DNA from: Chlamydiales bacterium
GTDB taxonomy: Bacteria > Chlamydiota > Chlamydiia > Chlamydiales > FEN-1388
Direction: 5' to 3'
DNA length: 10,564 nt
NCBI GenBank assembly: GCA_021372185.1
Contig: JAJFUY010000070.1
Coordinates: 1-10,564 of the forward strand
The translations under genes were made by a program, and so were the position numbers. Below, piece after piece: positions 6,606-10,564 of the stretch. Numbering within the stretch: position 1 is the stretch's first letter; each line of letters starts with the position of its first letter. The notes below the pieces were generated by a model, which was not told the DNA's origin, did no database searches, and was given only the letters and a program-made list of their open reading frames with translations.

Positions 6606-6739
6606 GTGGCTAAATCAAAATAATGAGTCGCCACTGCCGTGGCTCAGTATAGTAAATTTACTCAGGTTCCCACAGTTGGCACCTAAAGGCGCTACACTGT
6701 GGGCTAAGAATCAGGTGCACCTACGGCGCACAAATTTGT
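6606..6739. repeat. Palindromic repeat family, partial copy B
   Basis: Part of the 404-base gap 6472-6875. Bases 6611-6695 repeat 4087-4170 with one inserted A and one T-to-G change. Bases 6691-6733 match the inverted left end of copy A (3981-4024). The left half of the element is missing. A 35-base hairpin, 6669-6703 (CCCACAGT to ACTGTGGG), is the counterpart of hairpin 4012-4046 of copy A read on the other strand. Its fifth pair is C-G here and T-A there, so the pair is kept while the bases change. Confidence 0.7.
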
Positions 6740-6844
6740 CCTTATTTCACAAAATGTAGGGGCTAAGGTAGCACCTGCGGCGCACAAATTTGTTTTTCAT
6801 AGTATGGTGGGGTTAAGGTTATACCCCCGGCGCCAAAATTTGTT
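6702..6844. repeat. Three tandem degenerate copies of the element's terminal unit
   Basis: A unit of the form GGCTAAG-n-CACCT-n-CGGCGCACAAATTTGT occurs three times; the GGCGC cores start at 6725, 6779 and 6829, that is 54 and 50 bases apart. The first belongs to copy B; the third is the most decayed (CGGCGCCAAAATTTGT). The first two contain the perfect 10-base palindrome ACAAATTTGT. Apart from this, the gap 6472-6875 holds the ATPase promoter, the terminator-like repeat and a T-rich stretch (6840-6870). Confidence 0.6.
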
Positions 6845-6875
6845 TTTTCTTATTCTTGTTTTTTACATTTGAGAT

Positions 6876-8036
6876 TTATGGATCTGGGAGGTGGTTTTGG
6901 AGGGGGTGTTGGATGTCATCGATGTAGACGCCGGCGTCGTGTAGGGCATTGACGAGGGTGGGTTTTGCCTGCTTGAGTATGGCGGGTATGGCCCACTCTT
7001 TGCCTGGGGTGAGGCAGGCGTATGCTAAGGGAGTGTTTTTGTTTGTGTCTTGGGCTAGCATGAACTTTTGTGTAAGGGTTGTGTCATCTAGGGTGTTGAT
7101 GTGGTCAAAGATGGCGCTACATGCTGGATCTGGGCTGCCTTTTTGGATCAGCTTGTGGATAAATGAGCTCTTGGAGGCCTGTAGGAGTGTCTGGATTCCT
7201 GCTTGGTCTAGGCACTGGAAGAAGGTAAGGATAAAATGCGGATTTATTGTTGGTCTATCGATTGCTATATCAAGTGGTGTTTCGCTTACCCTAAGGAGCT
7301 TTTCTAAAAGCGGTTTATCGCTTATTGTGAGGAGGCATTTAAGAACTTCTGGGTCGGGGTGAGCACCTCTACAGGCATATTCAAGCGGTGTCCATTTTGT
7401 GTTAGTGGTTATTTGCATGAGTGATTCGGCAAGGCCTTGGGTTTTGCAGATTTTTTCTACCAGGGCTTTATGTTTGCCGTCGCATGCAAGGTGTAAAATG
7501 TTTAGGCCATACGGTATCTCGCAAGATACGATAGCATCATACAGATGATAGTCGCCCGGAAGGTGCCTTAAGCAATGAAGTAGATCGTTTAACACTTTTT
7601 GGCGAGTTTCTGGGGGTGTAGATGAATCTAAATAGGCTTTAAAGCTGGGTATGAGTTTTTCGAACTCACGTACACCTTCACTTTTTGGTGGTTTATATTC
7701 ATGCAGCTTTGCTAGCTGTAAGAAGCTACAGTACTTACGAAGGCCTCGGTTATTGTAATGATCAATACGCAAGTTTAGCTTTGTAAGTACTGTAGGGTCA
7801 GACAGAACCTTTTTGGCTACCTTGGGAGTGTCCAAAAAGTTCTGAAAGATGCTTGTAATAGTCTGAAATTTGTATGGGCCAAAGCCAAAAAAAGCCTGTA
7901 TCTTGCGACCCCATGAGAGGTTTGCCTTTTTTACAGGTACCAAGATAATCTCGCGCCCCTGATGTTGGCATTCCACTACTTCATCATCTTGTAAAGATGC
8001 TATTATGTTGATCGCAGCACTGCTATTTATTTTCAT
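6876..8036 (-). CDS. Ankyrin-repeat-type protein, candidate host-interaction protein
   Basis: The 386-residue product has divergent ankyrin repeats in its C-terminal half. Recognisable helix starts are NILHLACDGKHKALVEKI (about 179-196), TPLEYACRG (216-224), TPLDIAIDR (253-261) and TPLAYACLT (335-343). These match the ankyrin TPLHxA signature, with irregular spacing and longer loops. The first 170 residues are charged and helical without a known domain. No Sec signal is present. Ankyrin proteins mediate protein-protein contact, and symbionts of eukaryotes often carry them as effectors; that role is inferred. The start is ATG 8036, 5 bases after a good AGGTGA ribosome-binding site; a GTG at 8045 would overlap that site. 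It follows the secreted repeat protein by 16 bases and is probably cotranscribed with it. Confidence 0.8.
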   Translation of the reverse strand: MKINSSAAINIIASLQDDEVVECQHQGREIILVPVKKANLSWGRKIQAFFGFGPYKFQTITSIFQNFLDTPKVAKKVLSDPTVLTKLNLRIDHYNNRGLRKYCSFLQLAKLHEYKPPKSEGVREFEKLIPSFKAYLDSSTPPETRQKVLNDLLHCLRHLPGDYHLYDAIVSCEIPYGLNILHLACDGKHKALVEKICKTQGLAESLMQITTNTKWTPLEYACRGAHPDPEVLKCLLTISDKPLLEKLLRVSETPLDIAIDRPTINPHFILTFFQCLDQAGIQTLLQASKSSFIHKLIQKGSPDPACSAIFDHINTLDDTTLTQKFMLAQDTNKNTPLAYACLTPGKEWAIPAILKQAKPTLVNALHDAGVYIDDIQHPLQNHLPDP

Positions 8037-8052
8037 ACAAATCACCTATTAC

Positions 8053-9114
8053 TTAAGGAATTGATACATATCCATTCACTGAATTATCGTTGATGGATGT
8101 ATATACCCCAATCACTGTTTTTTTATACACAGAATTACCTGTAGTAAACAGCTGATTTGGATATCTAATTTCTTCCCAAGAGGCCTTACTCATGTTGCCA
8201 GTGGGTTTAAGGTGCTTCTTTTTTACGTGTGCAAAAAAGCCTACTTCTGGTGCTTCATCCCCTAATGCAATAGCCACACCCGTAAGATTAAAGCCGCCTT
8301 TGCCATCTGACGTGATGCCATCAAAGTGTGAGGCAATTGCGTGGGTTTTGTCGTTATTGTAATAGTAGGTTCTAAAGTTGCAGAGCTTTTTGTTTTTGCT
8401 ATCCCAGTCAATTAAATATCCTGTTTCAAAGCCTTCTATGCTATCTACATCAGAAAAGCCGCCGCAGATTGTATAGCAGTGACCGCCATTATGCCAGATG
8501 CCATAGGCTGTGATGCTCTTTGCATTGGGGTGTGTGATGTCGTAATAAAGGTCGTTTTTGATGTCGTAGATAAAGGCTTTGCCTTCATCTAGCTGTGTGT
8601 CGTAGTTACCAACCACAAAGCCGCCCATAGTGCTATGTGCGATAACATTGAGTACAGGTTCAGCTGATGTGGGAACAAGTGTTCTCCAAGATCCTGTACC
8701 ATCAAGTGGGCCTTGATATAAACAGCCAAAGGCCGTTGTACCGGCTTCAACAGTTGTGTAGTTACCAACAACTTGGATGTTATTTTTTTTGCCGTTATTA
8801 GGGCCGTATAAGTTTGTTTCTGCCACGGTCAAGCCGGGAGATGATGGGTAGTTTAAAATGTAAAACGAACCATCTTGGTTAGGTAGTCTGCCTTTATACA
8901 TAAATGCAACAACCGGCGATCCACCTGGATACTTATAAAAGCCGCTCATTAACACTTTACTTGGGTCAGATTTTAGTCCACGTAGGCCTGTAAGCAGAGT
9001 TTCGCCCCCTTCTGGGCCTGCTGGGTAGTTGAAGGTAAAGTAGGCTCTTTCTGCACTCAGGCTTAAGGTGAAACTTAATGCTAAAAGCATAAGGCGTGTA
9101 AAATGTCGGTTCAT
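8053..9114 (-). CDS. Secreted protein with about six HAF-like repeats
   Basis: The 353-residue protein begins with a clear Sec signal peptide (MNRHFTRLMLLALSFTLSLSA, expected cut near residue 21). The mature part is beta-rich and repetitive. A Gly-x-Tyr-like strand end followed by an aromatic Ala-Phe/Gly-Tyr strand recurs at about residues 57, 117, 168, 217, 278 and 335. Examples are VVGNYTT then AFGCLY, VVGNYDT then AFIYD, and VIGVYTS then NGYVS. This resembles the extracellular HAF repeat and would suit a six-bladed propeller. It should act outside the inner membrane: periplasm, surface or secreted. Function is unknown. The start has a strong GAGGAG ribosome-binding site 7 bases upstream. 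It is preceded by its own candidate promoter and leads into the ankyrin gene. Confidence 0.75.
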   Translation of the reverse strand: MNRHFTRLMLLALSFTLSLSAERAYFTFNYPAGPEGGETLLTGLRGLKSDPSKVLMSGFYKYPGGSPVVAFMYKGRLPNQDGSFYILNYPSSPGLTVAETNLYGPNNGKKNNIQVVGNYTTVEAGTTAFGCLYQGPLDGTGSWRTLVPTSAEPVLNVIAHSTMGGFVVGNYDTQLDEGKAFIYDIKNDLYYDITHPNAKSITAYGIWHNGGHCYTICGGFSDVDSIEGFETGYLIDWDSKNKKLCNFRTYYYNNDKTHAIASHFDGITSDGKGGFNLTGVAIALGDEAPEVGFFAHVKKKHLKPTGNMSKASWEEIRYPNQLFTTGNSVYKKTVIGVYTSINDNSVNGYVSIP

Positions 9115-9140
9115 ATCCGTCTCCTCTTTTTTTACACGCC

Positions 9141-9169
9141 AGAATAGTTGTGCTTCTACATTTACTCAA
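9141..9169 (-). promoter_or_regulatory. Candidate promoter for the HAF-like and ankyrin genes
   Basis: TTGAGT (9169-9164) and TATTCT (9146-9141) on the minus strand are 17 bases apart, each matching four of six consensus bases. It lies in the 63-base gap after the M15 peptidase gene; transcription would start near 9134, just before the GAGGAG ribosome-binding site. Confidence 0.4.
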
Positions 9170-9177
9170 TCAAAAAC

Positions 9178-9846
9178 TTACTCGATATCGTTGATTTGTT
9201 TGGAGAAATGCTGGTAGTCTTGTCGGTCTGGCCAAGAGCCGCCCCATTCATATCCGCGTGAGGTAAAGGCTTTATAGCACGCATTGTCAGGTGAATCAGT
9301 GATGCCGCCAAAGTACTCTTGTGTGCGGTCTAGAAAAGCTTTTCCGCCTGCTGGTAAAACGCGCTCCCCTTTTACGTATGGGTTTACAAGCGGGTTAATG
9401 TCTATGGCTATGCCGTAGCTATGGTTAGAATAGATGCCGGGAGTTGTGGTGTTGGCTCTAAAGCAAAAGCATGAACTGTTGTTTGCGCTCATTGACCTAT
9501 CATCATCTGCATTATACTGATCTATAAGTTCCATGCGCTCGATCGGGAATTTTTGCTCAAAGAGCTCCTTAAAAATATCCACGAGCTCATCAGCGAGCTT
9601 TGCATGCACCACCATGTGGCCAACGCGTACGTAGCCTTCATAGTCCCAGTGGTTCACACTTATGTAGCGTAAATCACTAAGTGGGACGGGGCACTCTTCT
9701 TTCCAGGATTTACCTGTCATCTGCTGGCAGATTTCTTGGGGAATTGGCTGGCTCATGCCAAAGAAGGTGTATTGATTCTCAGGTTTTGCGCAAAAGCTGG
9801 ATAAGAGAAGCGAGCTTGCAAAAAGAGCGGTTACAAAAAGTTTCAT
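9178..9846 (-). CDS. Exported M15C-type peptidoglycan peptidase (VanY/CwlK-like)
   Basis: The 222-residue protein starts with a signal peptide (MKLFVTALFASSLLLSSFCA). A Cys near the cut site is preceded by Phe, which does not fit a lipobox, so a soluble periplasmic form is likelier than a lipoprotein. The catalytic region has NHSYGIAIDINP with zinc ligands His142 and Asp149, then GYEWGGSW (198-205), and DYQHF with the catalytic Asp210 and third zinc ligand His213. This is the M15C pattern seen in L-alanyl-D-glutamate and D,D-carboxypeptidase-like enzymes, which cut peptide bonds in peptidoglycan stem peptides. All expected zinc residues are present, and the gene implies that a cell wall is made or attacked. 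A GTG start at 9876 would add ten polar residues before the signal peptide; ATG 9846 fits better, though its ribosome-binding site is weak. Adenylate kinase is divergent, its ATG 59 bases away. Confidence 0.85.
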   Translation of the reverse strand: MKLFVTALFASSLLLSSFCAKPENQYTFFGMSQPIPQEICQQMTGKSWKEECPVPLSDLRYISVNHWDYEGYVRVGHMVVHAKLADELVDIFKELFEQKFPIERMELIDQYNADDDRSMSANNSSCFCFRANTTTPGIYSNHSYGIAIDINPLVNPYVKGERVLPAGGKAFLDRTQEYFGGITDSPDNACYKAFTSRGYEWGGSWPDRQDYQHFSKQINDIE

Positions 9847-9905
9847 TGTTTTAATTGGTTCTTTTGGAGTATTCACAAGAAAAACACTATCAGATAGGGC
9901 AAATT

Positions 9906-10564
9906 ATGTCAGCAAGCGATCAGAACATATTTCCAACTGTTATCATCCTTTTAGGTCCTCCAGGATCTGGTAAAGGAACTCAGTCTAAGCGTTTGAATGT
10001 TGATTATGGCATTCCTCAAATTTCGACAGGTGATCTTTTTCGTTATAATATGGCTTTGGAAACACCCATTGGATTGCAGGCGCAAGAATTTATTCAAGCG
10101 GGTCATTTAGTTCCTGATGAAGTTGTTTTCAAAATGCTTTTTGATCGTGTTTCTCAAGAGGATTGTTCAAAAGGGTACTTGTTAGATGGTTTTCCTAGAA
10201 CTGTTTCACAAGCGGATTTTTTGTTTAAGCAGTTAGATTCGAATGTGAAGATTCTTGTTGTTCTGTTGGAAGTTCCGGATGAAGAAATTGTTCAAAGAAC
10301 AGTGGAGAGGTTGGTTTGTCGAGATTGTGGGGCCATATATAATGAAAAGACATGTCCGCCCTTTCGACTAAACATTTGCGATCAATGTCAAGGCGAAGTG
10401 TATCGCCGTTCGGATGATGAAGAAAGTGTGATTAGAGAGCGGTTAAATGTTTATCATACTCAAACACAACCCTTGATTAAATATTACAAAGATCGAGATT
10501 GTCTGAAAGTTTTTAATGGAAATCAACCCTTGTCACATGTGTACCAAGAATTACGTAGTTTTAT
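9906..10564 (+). CDS. adk: Adenylate kinase with zinc-binding LID (C-terminus cut by window edge)
   Basis: Frame open from ATG 9906 to the edge, 219 complete codons; near full length, as long-form enzymes are about 215-225 residues. It interconverts ATP plus AMP and two ADP in the cytoplasm. The P-loop is GPPGSGKGT (17-25), the AMP-site motif is STGDLFR (40-46), and DGFPRT (94-99) is the family signature. The LID carries CRDC (138-141) and CDQC (158-161), the Cys4 zinc site found in many Gram-positive and some other adenylate kinases, followed by YRRSDD (166-171) with the phosphate-binding arginines. A short polar extension of about ten residues precedes the first strand. AGGG lies about 7 bases before the ATG. 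It is divergent from the M15 peptidase gene with almost no space, so the promoters must overlap. Confidence 0.95.
   Translation, partial: MSASDQNIFPTVIILLGPPGSGKGTQSKRLNVDYGIPQISTGDLFRYNMALETPIGLQAQEFIQAGHLVPDEVVFKMLFDRVSQEDCSKGYLLDGFPRTVSQADFLFKQLDSNVKILVVLLEVPDEEIVQRTVERLVCRDCGAIYNEKTCPPFRLNICDQCQGEVYRRSDDEESVIRERLNVYHTQTQPLIKYYKDRDCLKVFNGNQPLSHVYQELRSF

Noticed and set aside
6281..6613. 110-codon open frame on the plus strand
   Set aside because: Lies across the start of the ATPase gene, its promoter and the inverted repeat on the other strand; these explain the region better.
6702..6844. CRISPR array
   Set aside because: Only three units, unequal and decaying, palindrome-rich, with spacers that are themselves related; no cas genes nearby.
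6949..7362. 137-codon open frame on the plus strand
   Set aside because: Antisense to the ankyrin gene; no ribosome-binding site, no recognisable domain, and composition explained by the opposite strand.

Overview
The window (10,564 bases, roughly 40-45% GC by eye) looks like chromosome from a host-associated, probably intracellular, Gram-negative-type bacterium. The evidence is an F-box protein with a propeller-like C-terminus, an ankyrin-type protein, an AdiC-like amino-acid exchanger, and exported proteins including a peptidoglycan M15 peptidase. I favour an amoeba or protist symbiont such as Dependentiae or Chlamydiae. No single marker here settles the phylum; the adenylate kinase at the right edge is the best one to test.

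Left part (1-3946). A reductase of the RibD C-terminal/DHFR-like type and an unidentified downstream gene, cut by the window edge, run leftward as a two-gene unit. Divergent from them is a 522-residue F-box protein, a candidate effector that would plug into the host SCF ubiquitin ligase. Next comes an AdiC-like permease with its own promoter. Its roughly 115-base leader encodes a 12-14 residue peptide ending Lys-Arg-Lys-Arg just before a terminator-like hairpin, which is the layout of an attenuator sensing basic amino acids.

Middle part (3947-6875). Two gene-poor stretches carry copies of one palindromic repeat family. The first (3981-4217) is a nearly complete, non-coding, MITE-like element with long imperfect inverted repeats. 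The second (6606-6844) is a half element plus degenerate copies of the terminal unit. Between them, on the minus strand, lie a AAA/DUF4143 ATPase (first gene in that direction), then a 46-codon small gene and a 186-residue helical protein behind a strong promoter. A perfect 21-base inverted repeat sits against the ATPase promoter.

Right part (6876-10564). Three minus-strand genes follow one another: a secreted M15C-like peptidoglycan peptidase, a secreted protein with about six HAF-like repeats, and the ankyrin-type protein. The last two are 16 bases apart and probably cotranscribed. Divergent from them, adenylate kinase with an intact Cys4 zinc LID begins on the plus strand and runs off the window.
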